A stretch of DNA of 23,268 nucleotides from JAGXTF01 sp040376005 (GTDB lineage: Bacteria > Bacteroidota > Bacteroidia > NS11-12g > UBA955): assembly GCA_040376005.1 (NCBI GenBank), contig JBEIRK010000025.1:1-23268 (forward strand), given 5' to 3'. Below, in pieces: positions 14,935 through 23,268 of the stretch. The notes beneath the pieces are model-generated. The model was given only the letters and a program-made list of their open reading frames with translations, made no database searches and was not told the origin of the DNA. Each line of letters starts with the position of its first letter. Within the stretch, counting starts at the first letter, position 1. The translations under genes were made by a program, and so were the position numbers.

Positions 14935-15792
14935 ATGTCTGCCGAATTGGAGTTTCGAAAGTTGGACTTAGAGGGTGTAAACACCCTTATTGACTGGGCC
15001 AGTAAAGAAGGCTGGAATCCCGGAATCCATGATGCATCAATGTTTTACCATGCGGATCCTAATGGATTTTATGGATATTTCGACCAAGGAAAAATGATTG
15101 CCGGTGGCAGCCTCGTATCCTATGAGGGGAAATTTGGCTTCATGGGTTTGTTCATCGTGGCTCCTGAGTTTCGACACCTGGGCATTGGACGTTCCTTGTG
15201 GTTCCAAAGAAGAGATACTTTGTTAGGCAGAATAGCGCCAGGCGCTTCCATTGGGATAGACGGCGTCGTGGCGATGCAAGCTTTTTATGCAAAAGGGGGC
15301 TTTCAGGTGGCATTTCGCGATGAACGGTATGTAATCCAAGGTCGGATGGGCGAAACGGATTCACATGTGCATGCCGCCACAGAAAGCGATATGCCTGAAA
15401 TACTGCGCTGGGACGCCCAGTGTTTTGGGTTTAACCGCGCAGCCTTTATTTCCCAGTGGGTAAAGCAGCCTCAATCACATTCATTCGTGTACCAAAACGA
15501 CCAAGGCATGCAAGGATTTGTGCTTATGAGAAAGGCACAAGTTGGGTACAAAATTGGTCCTTTGTTTGCCGAAAACGCTGCTGTAGCGGAGGCACTTTAT
15601 GAAGCCTGCATGCATGCCGCACCTGAAGAAAACATTTACCTGGACATACCTGTAAACAATACTGATGCTGTGAACTTGGTGCAACAAATGGGTGCAGCAT
15701 ATGTATTCGAGTGTGCCCGCATGTATTATGGTGCAGCGCCAGAGCTGCCTATTTCCAACATCTTTGGAATCACGAGTTTCGAATTGGGTTAA
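14935..15792 (+). CDS. GNAT acetyltransferase with a second C-terminal GNAT-like domain
   Basis: Residues about 5-130 form a GNAT domain with GLFIVAPEFRHLGIGRSLW. The RHLGIG loop at 80-85 binds the pyrophosphate of acetyl-CoA. Residues about 140-285 resemble the Acetyltransf_18 (YitH-like) C-terminal domain (VLMRKAQVGYKIGPLFAENA, then IYLDIPVNNTDAVNLVQQMG). The protein should acetylate an amine on a small molecule or protein, not identifiable from sequence. It is the last gene of the operon, 11 bases after the SUI1-like gene. Its TAA stop shares the TTAA at 15789-15792 with the stop of the convergent outer-membrane gene. Confidence 0.88.
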   Translation: MSAELEFRKLDLEGVNTLIDWASKEGWNPGIHDASMFYHADPNGFYGYFDQGKMIAGGSLVSYEGKFGFMGLFIVAPEFRHLGIGRSLWFQRRDTLLGRIAPGASIGIDGVVAMQAFYAKGGFQVAFRDERYVIQGRMGETDSHVHAATESDMPEILRWDAQCFGFNRAAFISQWVKQPQSHSFVYQNDQGMQGFVLMRKAQVGYKIGPLFAENAAVAEALYEACMHAAPEENIYLDIPVNNTDAVNLVQQMGAAYVFECARMYYGAAPELPISNIFGITSFELG

Positions 15793-18700
15793 AACAAATA
15801 CCTGGCTTCGGCGCGACCTACATGTATTAGCTTTAAATCTGCGCTTTTCCGCGCTTCATAACTCAGTACGATTTGCACATTTTTATTTGCGCTAAAGCGC
15901 AGGTCTGCCGTACCTCTAAAATTGCGTCCCTTGCCAAAGCCTTGCAATACGTCATAGGCCAGCGCCGTGCCTAAAGGCAAGAAATAATCCGCTTGCAATA
16001 TTCCAGCCTTAAGCTCCAGCATATTGCCTTTGTTTAACGATGCGTTTACCTGAAAATTTCCTTCGAGCAAGGTAGCAATTTCGACCACACTTGCTACATT
16101 TTGGTACTTTCCACCGAGCCCTATGCGGAAGCGGTTCCCTGGTTGCCACCCTACATAGGGTTCTGCCATCACCGCGCTATACTTGAAGTTATTTGCAGGC
16201 ACATATTCAGAGAGATAGCTACTGGTTTTGTGGTCTAGCGACAATCGAAATTGCCAAAATTGATTCGCATTCCAGCGAGCCAACACCTGATGTAGCATAG
16301 ATTTTCGGCTGTCGAATCCATTGGTAAAAAATAGCCGATTCCCTTTTTTCTGGGCACTCCACTGCACCAATAATTTGTTTCCTCTTCCTTCAAACTCCAC
16401 CAAGTTGCGTATAAAGATATTCGCGGCCAAGGTACTTGGATCATCCATGTTACGCAAAAATGGACTCAATTGATTCAACCATTGTGCAGCTTGAGATTTC
16501 CCAGTATAATTCCAGCTTAACCTATTTGAGAGGCGGCCATATTTTCCATTCAATATTCGTTGAGGCAGGTAATTCACATTGCCACTAAATTCAGTGGCTT
16601 GGGCTTGAATATAAGTCCCTGTGGGAATCAACAAGCGCACATATTTCGCTTGGTCCTTAAATGGAGTCTCTTGAAACTCATTTACCTCGCGAATACCATT
16701 GCTATTAAAGTCTATCCATGTATAGAAACCTTGTCCGGCGGGCACCTCGAAATAGCTATACTGTCGCTGCTGCTCTCTTCCAGATATACTTTGATAAAAG
16801 ATTGTGCCTTGAAGGGCTTTCGCAATTTTCTGAAACTGATATTCCAAGCGCAGCGCAACATGGTTTTCATCCTTATACTTGGCGTTAAACGCGGTATCCA
16901 ATAATTGGGTGCGTCTGTAGGTGGTACCCAAGCGCAAGAGGCCAAACTTCCCGGTTTTGGTATTCCAATCTGCACCGAAATTGTCTGCTACGACAGCGTC
17001 TTTTAAGGTAAAGTCAAACACATCGCGGTTGCGCCTTCTTCGCGCTTCGAGTTGCAAATCTCCAATGGATGTAGTTCTATTGACACTTGTCACCCATTCG
17101 GAAAAACCGAAACTTTGTTCACCTGTTTGACCCAACACATTGTTAAAAATGCTTTTCTCTTCACGGGCAATAACGGAATATCGTGTTTGTTTGAATACTG
17201 CACCAACCTCAATTTGTTTGCGATCAAAGCGATTGTCTAGTCCCTGCAGATTCCCGCGGCTTTGCATATACAAAGGTTGAATGCGCAAGAACTTCCAAGC
17301 ATAGCGTGCACTAAGCGCAGCATTCTCTGCCGTCTTCCCTGCATTTTCGAGGGCGCCGAGCCGCGCGTTTATTGCAAATTTATTTGCAAAACCCAGCTCC
17401 GTTTCCACATTGCCATAGGAAGACTGTGCCGTATTGGCTCCATTCTCAGGATTGGTCAAATTCCGGTTCCACTCCCTACTAAACTCTACGTCGCGGTAGC
17501 GTTCTACTGTTTGGAAATACTTGGAAGTTTGTTCGGCTTGAATTTGATTTTTCAAATACCACAAGCTGCTATCTGATTTGCCCAATTTCCTTACATCAGA
17601 CACTTGCAGCCATGCCGCATACCCCTTGTTGTCCTTGTCATCCAGCGGAGAGAATAGGTTTTTATCGGCTGCAGAGCCAGAAAGATTTCCGCGAATTTGG
17701 GTTCCTTTTCTCGGCGTAAGGGTCATACCCGCCTCTGCCATTTGCAAACGGGAAGGCGCTTGTATACCAATTACAGGTTCATGATCCCCTGCGGGAACCC
17801 CTCCTACCTCACCCACATAGCGATAGACCTTGCCATTCGCAGCAGTGCCTGTAAGCACATAATGCCCTTTCCCTGGTCCGGTATATCCAAAGGTAATCCT
17901 ATAAAAAACACGATGCGTATCTGGGAGTTCTACATGCTTGTAATACAGCACAGCACCCGTATCAACGGCCACATAATTGGGCTCGGAGTTGGAGAATGCA
18001 AGTAAGCGTCTGACACCACTGATTGCCGCTAAGGATGGATTATCACCCGCGCCCTGAAGCACCTGTCGTGCATTTAAGCCTGTGGCTGAGTCAAAAGCTT
18101 CTAAATCCTGCTGCACAGGCTGGTTTTTGGCATCTTGCTCTGAATACACCCCAAAATAATAGCTCGCCTTTGAACGTTGCAAGGTGCTTTGTGTAGCCAA
18201 CACAGAACGGGTATAAAACCTATCGCTGTATTGAAACTCAACCACAATGCGGCTGAATGCGTTGATTAAATTTTTAGGGGTGAAGGTAATCTCACCAAGA
18301 TTGTAATCAATGATGTAATCCGCTTGGAGACCGCGTTCTAGCTTTTTGCCATCCAAATACACCACTTCGGTGCCTGAAACCACAATAACATATTGTTCTG
18401 CACGCGCGCCTTTCAAGCGATACGGCCCTTGCAAGCCTTCTACACCTTGAATTTCATTCCTACTGAAACGTCCACGTGCCAATGCTGCCGAAGCTTCCCA
18501 AGAGAGCAAACCCGCTTTCAAGGTATCCGAACCCATAAGTTGTAGGCCCCGATTTTTCTTGGCAAACTTCATAAACCGCGCAGAAGCGCTTCCATTTGCA
18601 GCATGGTCACCCAAAAGCACTGACAAGCCTGGCATGCGCATACCTACATATATCCTGTCGAAATCCTGCAGTGTGGTGGTTGTGCCTTCCGGTTGGAAGG

Positions 18701-19244
18701 GATACTCCTGATCAGTGACAGCTCCTTCTATTTCAATGTCTTTTCCCACCTTACCAAACATCCTCAAGTTCAAGCTGCTATTCAGCACAAGATCTTGGGC
18801 ATTGCCAAAGGATATTCCACGGAGTAACACACCATCTGTTTGCACACTTTTTGTGGTGCTTGCTTGTGCGCCTGATTCTGGCAATGCACTTATCATAGCA
18901 CCCGTACCAGAGTTATACAACATGCCATAGCGCCTTTGGGTTGTAAACAATTCAGCAGGATAGCATTGATACTGTATGTGCAAGGTATCGTAGACCTGGG
19001 CATTCAAGAGTGCTATGGCGGTATAATGCCGCACCAATACATAGTCTGCTCCATATACCAAGCGCCTTTCTTGAGATTGAATTAAAATCTTTGATGCGGA
19101 AATGGGAAGAGAATCTATGACAAGAGTGTCGCTGGCGTTTGTGAAAACCTTATGTTGAAGCTGTGCCCGCAGCGGCCCAAGTGAGGCCACCAGAAATGCA
19201 CACAGGCTGACAATCCTCAATATCACCGTTTTCTTCAGACTCAC
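15789..19244 (-). CDS. Large outer-membrane beta-barrel protein, function unknown
   Basis: The 1151-residue protein has a signal peptide (about 1-28, ending in LRAQ). A Bacteroidota-type motif follows (LLRGISFGNAQDLVLNSSLN, then the FQPEGTTTTLQDFDRIYVG region). Near residue 280 comes GPYRLKGARAEQYVIVVSGT with YLDGKKL, then DYIIDYNLGEITFTPKNLI. The second half is rich in alternating aromatic strands and ends in ARYLF; a terminal Phe is a normal barrel-assembly signal. I recall similar large proteins of unknown function in this phylum, with short resemblance to segments of SprA. No plug or TonB box is visible. It starts with GTG overlapping the kinase stop by four bases (GTGA), so it is probably translated by coupling. 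Confidence 0.7.
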   Translation of the reverse strand: MSLKKTVILRIVSLCAFLVASLGPLRAQLQHKVFTNASDTLVIDSLPISASKILIQSQERRLVYGADYVLVRHYTAIALLNAQVYDTLHIQYQCYPAELFTTQRRYGMLYNSGTGAMISALPESGAQASTTKSVQTDGVLLRGISFGNAQDLVLNSSLNLRMFGKVGKDIEIEGAVTDQEYPFQPEGTTTTLQDFDRIYVGMRMPGLSVLLGDHAANGSASARFMKFAKKNRGLQLMGSDTLKAGLLSWEASAALARGRFSRNEIQGVEGLQGPYRLKGARAEQYVIVVSGTEVVYLDGKKLERGLQADYIIDYNLGEITFTPKNLINAFSRIVVEFQYSDRFYTRSVLATQSTLQRSKASYYFGVYSEQDAKNQPVQQDLEAFDSATGLNARQVLQGAGDNPSLAAISGVRRLLAFSNSEPNYVAVDTGAVLYYKHVELPDTHRVFYRITFGYTGPGKGHYVLTGTAANGKVYRYVGEVGGVPAGDHEPVIGIQAPSRLQMAEAGMTLTPRKGTQIRGNLSGSAADKNLFSPLDDKDNKGYAAWLQVSDVRKLGKSDSSLWYLKNQIQAEQTSKYFQTVERYRDVEFSREWNRNLTNPENGANTAQSSYGNVETELGFANKFAINARLGALENAGKTAENAALSARYAWKFLRIQPLYMQSRGNLQGLDNRFDRKQIEVGAVFKQTRYSVIAREEKSIFNNVLGQTGEQSFGFSEWVTSVNRTTSIGDLQLEARRRRNRDVFDFTLKDAVVADNFGADWNTKTGKFGLLRLGTTYRRTQLLDTAFNAKYKDENHVALRLEYQFQKIAKALQGTIFYQSISGREQQRQYSYFEVPAGQGFYTWIDFNSNGIREVNEFQETPFKDQAKYVRLLIPTGTYIQAQATEFSGNVNYLPQRILNGKYGRLSNRLSWNYTGKSQAAQWLNQLSPFLRNMDDPSTLAANIFIRNLVEFEGRGNKLLVQWSAQKKGNRLFFTNGFDSRKSMLHQVLARWNANQFWQFRLSLDHKTSSYLSEYVPANNFKYSAVMAEPYVGWQPGNRFRIGLGGKYQNVASVVEIATLLEGNFQVNASLNKGNMLELKAGILQADYFLPLGTALAYDVLQGFGKGRNFRGTADLRFSANKNVQIVLSYEARKSADLKLIHVGRAEARYLF

Positions 19245-22200
19245 ACGGCATTCAAAAGGGGTAAAGTAATATAGAATGTGGTGCCCTTGCCCTCTTCACT
19301 TTGGAAAGAAATTTTACCCCCAAATTGTTCCACTATTTTTTTACTCATTGCCAAGCCCAGTCCCATTCCGCTGTTCTTGGTCGAGAAATTGGGACTAAAA
19401 ATATGTGGGGCCAATGCATCTGGAATTCCTTTTCCGTTATCCTCAAAGCGCAACACAATATTCCCCTTTTCCACTTGGCCTGAAACACGCAACAAGCCTT
19501 TGGTATTGTCGGGAATGGCCTGTGTTGCATTTTTAAAGATATTGGTAAAAACGCGGGTCATCTGATGCGGATCTACCTGCACTTTTAATTCGTTGGAAAT
19601 GGGCGTATAGTGAATGGAGAAATCTTGCTCTTTTGAAAACAGTTGCACTGTTTCATCGATTAGAACAGCCAGTGAAACCTCCTCTAGGCGTGCCTCAGGC
19701 ATTTTCGCGAATGCGCTAAACTCTTCAGCCATTTTGCTTAAACTATCAATTTGTTTAATCAATAAGTCTGTAGTCTTTTTATACTTATCATCCAAATTGG
19801 GGTCCTTGCGTTCAATCGCATATTGCAAATGCTGCAAAGATAACTTCATGGGTGTCAATGGGTTTTTAATCTCATGCGCTACCTGCTTCGCCATTTCGCG
19901 CCATGCGCCTTGCCTTTCCCCTTCGGCCAACTTATTAGAGCTCACCTCCAATTCATTGATCATTTTATTGTATTCGGCGATAAGCAAGCCTATTTCATCA
20001 TTGTGATTCCATTCAATGGGTGCATTTCGCGCGCCCAATTTCACCAATCCCATTTGCAAGCGAATGAGATTCAAGGGTTCAGTAATGCGGTGGGCAATAA
20101 CATATGCCACCAAGGCTGCAATCGCGAAAACCAAGGCAAAGAGGTTAATAATCGTGGTGGCGTAATCCGATATTTCCCGGAATAAATCTTGTCTATTCGT
20201 AAAATAGGGCAAATTCAAATACCCTTTTACATTGAGGTCATTGTCAAATATGGTGTAATACGCGGATATATAGGTCAAATCACCCAATTTTTCCTCCCGA
20301 ATAAACCCTGATATTTTTTGGCTTTGCAATTCTCTAAAGGCACCTGGATTCATTAAAGAACCCATAATATTTTGGTCGTAAATACGGTCATTGCTCGACA
20401 CCAAAAGACGTCCCTGTTGGTCATATACATTAATATCTGAACTGTAATAATTGCTTAAATCATACACCAATCCCGCCTGTCTTTGATCGAATACGGCTTG
20501 CAAATTGGTTTGATTTCCAAAGGCGTTTGCAATCTCATCGGTCTTGTTCCACAAGGACTCGCGCTGACGTTGGGAATAACTGTTTTTAAAGTAATTCACG
20601 GTTACAAAAAGTACCACAATGAATGTAGCAAACACCACCATGATAACATAGAGTTGGAGTTTGGTACTCAAAAACAAGTTAGAACCTCCGGAAAGCGGCA
20701 ATTTATTGCGAAGCAACTGCAACAAGCGCAAGCGCGCGAAATCCGCCTTACCCAGCGACAGGAAATACTGTCGCAACAGCATAATGAGCAAGTACAGCAA
20801 GGCAGCCACCAAACAAGAGAGCACCAAAATGGTGAAGGCGGTAAGTTCTTGCAGCCAACTCTTCTGTTGTTTGGAAATAATGATGCGGTTGCCTAAGTCA
20901 TCAGAATACAAGAAATGGCTGTATTTATTGAGCTTCTGCAGATTGGTATCCTGCGGAAATGCATAATTATTGGGATAATTATACTGTCCATATCTGCGAC
21001 TTAATTTCCCACCCGAATAAAAGGCATAACTGTATTGGTTATTTGAAGAAATTGCTTCAAGAGGACTTTTCTGAAATACATCACTCAGGCGGCCACTGGC
21101 TGCGGTCAACTTTGGTTTCAACAGCACAAAATAGGTACCATACCATTGGTTGCTATCCGAAACAGGGAATTTACCCAAAAAACTCCCCTTGAGCTTGCGT
21201 TCATTTACCAAATGGAAGTTCTTCGTCACCGGCTTACAAGCTACCGAGGTGTACAGGGCATTCAGCGTCACATAATCATAGGCATTGGCCTGACGGTATC
21301 CCGCGCCCAAGGGATTAAAATCAAACAACTGCAGTTCGTAATCTTCACTGTAATCGCCGAAATACAACTGACGCAATCGCTTTTCAAAATCAGATTTTGA
21401 AACATCCGTACAGGTGTAATAATCTACAATTCCCAAGTCGCTATTGAGCTGCTCTTCTGTTCGCTGCAACAATGCTGAAGGCTCTCGTTCGCTTTGAAGC
21501 AAGAGCCGGGCAGCCAAAATTTCGCGCACCTCAAGTTCCTTTTGATCTATATACTTGTTAAATATTACCGACAAGGCTACACAAGGGACTACAATGCGCA
21601 AGGCCAAATACCACAAGGTTTTATATCCTCTGCTCCAGTTACCTGCAATTAACAAACCACCGGAAAGCACCAAAAACATTACGGCTAACAATATTTCCCG
21701 CTGGTAAATGAGGTAAATCGTCGAAATAGAAATGGCGGTTACATGCAACCAAATGGCCCATTTCCCAGGATGGGTTAATTTTAATACTTCTAAAATCTGT
21801 ATTAAAATGAGATAACCCAAGGCTGCTGCGCCTAATCCCAGTATGGTAAATTTACTGATTCTATATATTTCGTGAAAATCAAAAACGATGGAACTGTCTC
21901 GCACCAAGAAACCACTTTCTCGGAGAAAGAATACAGAGAACCAACAGAACAAACTCAGTGCAACCACATGCAACAGCAGGGAGGCGCCAGAAGACAACAA
22001 GGGCATAGAACGCTGCAACCATCGCTTCATGCCCATCATCAGCACCAAAGAAAGTAAGCCCGTGAACAAGAGCACGCCCAAATTGGGGAAATACCAACTA
22101 GAGGCATAGATTTCAGGGGCAAAAAGTGAGGCATTTTTTAAATTCCACAGGCTGAGATTTTTGTAGAATAAATATTCTAATACAAACCCGAATAGCACGG

Positions 22201-22891
22201 GCAATGCATAGCTCAAGAGCCAAAATTGCGTGCCGCTAAACATCAGTATGAAACCTAGCGCCACCAGCAGAAAGCCCAATAACACTACAATATCAAAAGC
22301 GATACCGGGCGTAAACTCTTCTACTACCAAGTAAAACAGCGGTGCGGCGCCATCTGTCATTACAGGCATGCTGCCTTCTATCGGGTTGGTAGCAATTCCA
22401 AATTTGGTATGGCGTTCAAGCTGCAAACTGCTGCCTGTAATCATCCGGAACTCCGGATTGGCAATAATTTCCGTACCTATGGTAAACTCTAGAGAATCCG
22501 AATAATAATTCCACAGAATGATATACCGCGAGGCGTGTTTTTGAATTTCTACATTCCCACTGCGACCATAGCTTGAAAGCACATTGTACGCATTAGACGT
22601 CCAGAATACGGGCTTGTTTTCGCGGAAAACAAATAGATCTACTTGCTTATTTGTGAGCAGTTTAACAGCAGCTTGATTCTCATCAAAACTACGCTGCTTG
22701 CGCAATACCGGCATTGCTGAATCGAGCATTCTATGGGCTTCTTTAATGGTATTACCCACCCGTTCTGCTTCGCGCTGCAAGGCCAACTCAGGTCCCAAGT
22801 TCTCATTTCGCACCAGCAATACCTGTCCGCCTGCAATGAACAATAAGCCCAATACAATCCAGACAATGCCTTCACGAAATTTAATCTTCAT
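19241..22891 (-). CDS. NtrY-like membrane sensor histidine kinase
   Basis: The 1216-residue kinase has TM1 at about 8-27 and a roughly 170-residue extracytoplasmic region. A block of about eight helices follows at 199-445. A second long extracytoplasmic part leads to further helices, the last immediately before the HAMP domain (HRITEPLNLIRLQM). The HisKA H-box is QVAHEIKNPLTPMKLS with phospho-acceptor H1006. The ATPase has the N-box NIFKNATQAIPD, G1 DNGKGIPD and G2 GMGLGLAMS. The H-box with NPLTP is typical of NtrY-like kinases. No response regulator lies in the window. It lies one base after the hldD stop and overlaps the outer-membrane gene, so envelope signalling is the natural guess. The signal is unknown. 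Confidence 0.93.
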   Translation of the reverse strand: MKIKFREGIVWIVLGLLFIAGGQVLLVRNENLGPELALQREAERVGNTIKEAHRMLDSAMPVLRKQRSFDENQAAVKLLTNKQVDLFVFRENKPVFWTSNAYNVLSSYGRSGNVEIQKHASRYIILWNYYSDSLEFTIGTEIIANPEFRMITGSSLQLERHTKFGIATNPIEGSMPVMTDGAAPLFYLVVEEFTPGIAFDIVVLLGFLLVALGFILMFSGTQFWLLSYALPVLFGFVLEYLFYKNLSLWNLKNASLFAPEIYASSWYFPNLGVLLFTGLLSLVLMMGMKRWLQRSMPLLSSGASLLLHVVALSLFCWFSVFFLRESGFLVRDSSIVFDFHEIYRISKFTILGLGAAALGYLILIQILEVLKLTHPGKWAIWLHVTAISISTIYLIYQREILLAVMFLVLSGGLLIAGNWSRGYKTLWYLALRIVVPCVALSVIFNKYIDQKELEVREILAARLLLQSEREPSALLQRTEEQLNSDLGIVDYYTCTDVSKSDFEKRLRQLYFGDYSEDYELQLFDFNPLGAGYRQANAYDYVTLNALYTSVACKPVTKNFHLVNERKLKGSFLGKFPVSDSNQWYGTYFVLLKPKLTAASGRLSDVFQKSPLEAISSNNQYSYAFYSGGKLSRRYGQYNYPNNYAFPQDTNLQKLNKYSHFLYSDDLGNRIIISKQQKSWLQELTAFTILVLSCLVAALLYLLIMLLRQYFLSLGKADFARLRLLQLLRNKLPLSGGSNLFLSTKLQLYVIMVVFATFIVVLFVTVNYFKNSYSQRQRESLWNKTDEIANAFGNQTNLQAVFDQRQAGLVYDLSNYYSSDINVYDQQGRLLVSSNDRIYDQNIMGSLMNPGAFRELQSQKISGFIREEKLGDLTYISAYYTIFDNDLNVKGYLNLPYFTNRQDLFREISDYATTIINLFALVFAIAALVAYVIAHRITEPLNLIRLQMGLVKLGARNAPIEWNHNDEIGLLIAEYNKMINELEVSSNKLAEGERQGAWREMAKQVAHEIKNPLTPMKLSLQHLQYAIERKDPNLDDKYKKTTDLLIKQIDSLSKMAEEFSAFAKMPEARLEEVSLAVLIDETVQLFSKEQDFSIHYTPISNELKVQVDPHQMTRVFTNIFKNATQAIPDNTKGLLRVSGQVEKGNIVLRFEDNGKGIPDALAPHIFSPNFSTKNSGMGLGLAMSKKIVEQFGGKISFQSEEGKGTTFYITLPLLNAV

Positions 22892-22892
22892 A

Positions 22893-23268
22893 TCAATAGT
22901 ACGTTTCCGGAATTAAATAATGACTGACGTAGTCCTTTATCCCTTCTTCGAGGGTCATAAATGCTGCGCTGTAGCCCGCTTCTCGCAATTTGTGCATGTT
23001 GGCACAGGTATAATACTGGTATTTCTCACGTATATCCGCAGGAATGTCTACGTATTCTATGCGATGTTCCTGCTTCATTGCATCAAAAGTAGCCTTGGCC
23101 AAATCTAGGAAACTGCGCGCAATACCGGTGCCTAGGTTATACAAATCCGAGTATTTGCGATGCTCCATAAAATACAACAGCACCTTTACCACATCTTTCA
23201 CGTAAATAAAATCACGCAACTGCATCCCGTCTTGGTAGTCTGCCTTGTGGCTTTTAAACAAGCGCACA
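22893..23268 (-). CDS. hldD: ADP-glyceromanno-heptose 6-epimerase, C-terminal part (5' end outside window)
   Basis: The last roughly 125 residues are present; the N-terminal Rossmann fold lies beyond the window, so the GTG near 23267 is an internal Val codon. The segment GMQLRDFIYVKDVVKVLLYF, the LYNLGTGIARSFLDLA stretch, then PADIREKYQYYTCANMHKLREAGY and LEEGIKDYV match HldD/RfaD closely. This enzyme converts ADP-D-glycero-D-manno-heptose to the L-glycero form for LPS inner core in the cytoplasm. It fits a Gram-negative envelope. Its stop is one base from the kinase start, so it is upstream in the same operon. Confidence 0.9.
   Translation of the reverse strand, partial: VRLFKSHKADYQDGMQLRDFIYVKDVVKVLLYFMEHRKYSDLYNLGTGIARSFLDLAKATFDAMKQEHRIEYVDIPADIREKYQYYTCANMHKLREAGYSAAFMTLEEGIKDYVSHYLIPETYY

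Overview
The window comes from a member of the Bacteroidota; I cannot place it more precisely. The genes point there: a Wzi/RemB-like outer-membrane protein, small Cys-anchored lipoproteins, a 1199-residue DnaE, a large outer-membrane barrel protein, and a long multi-helix NtrY-like kinase. The promoters agree: start codons lack Shine-Dalgarno sites, and several genes are preceded by the -7 element TAnnTTTG typical of this phylum. Coding is dense, with no gap over about 255 bp. I see no tRNA, rRNA, CRISPR array, insertion sequence or prophage.

Layout. (1) 1-2661: the end of an outer-membrane protein, a lipoprotein with a DUF1566-like domain (minus strand), and divergent from it a secreted DNA/RNA non-specific nuclease with two Cys/His repeats at its C-terminus. 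(2) 2915-5299: a four-gene plus-strand cluster of an SPFH/virion-core-like protein with a SHOCT tail, a TM2 protein with a C-terminal zinc ribbon, a four-helix membrane protein with the same ribbon, and a small membrane protein. It resembles the Bacillus ydj membrane-stress genes without a PspA. (3) 5321-7045: recF (minus) and a divergent MORN-like lipoprotein, their promoters packed into about 50 bp. (4) 7198-11672: dnaE, overlapped by one base by a family 2 glycosyltransferase. (5) 11763-12986: a BaiN/HI0933-like flavoprotein with no ATG, GTG or TTG in front of its FAD-binding motif. (6) 13087-15792: a tight operon of methyltransferase, short-chain dehydrogenase, SUI1/YciH-like factor and GNAT acetyltransferase. 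(7) 23268-15789, minus strand: the 3' end of a heptose epimerase gene (hldD), a 1216-residue sensor kinase and an 1151-residue outer-membrane protein, linked by a 1-base gap and a 4-base overlap.

The most useful observations are these. A repeated arrangement of TAnnTTTG, four bases, then the start codon predicts leaderless mRNAs for recF and the methyltransferase, and puts an ATT codon at the start of the flavoprotein. The SPFH/zinc-ribbon cluster is a candidate membrane-stress module. The nuclease carries a duplicated Cys/His module. The kinase has no response regulator beside it and is translationally coupled to a large envelope protein.
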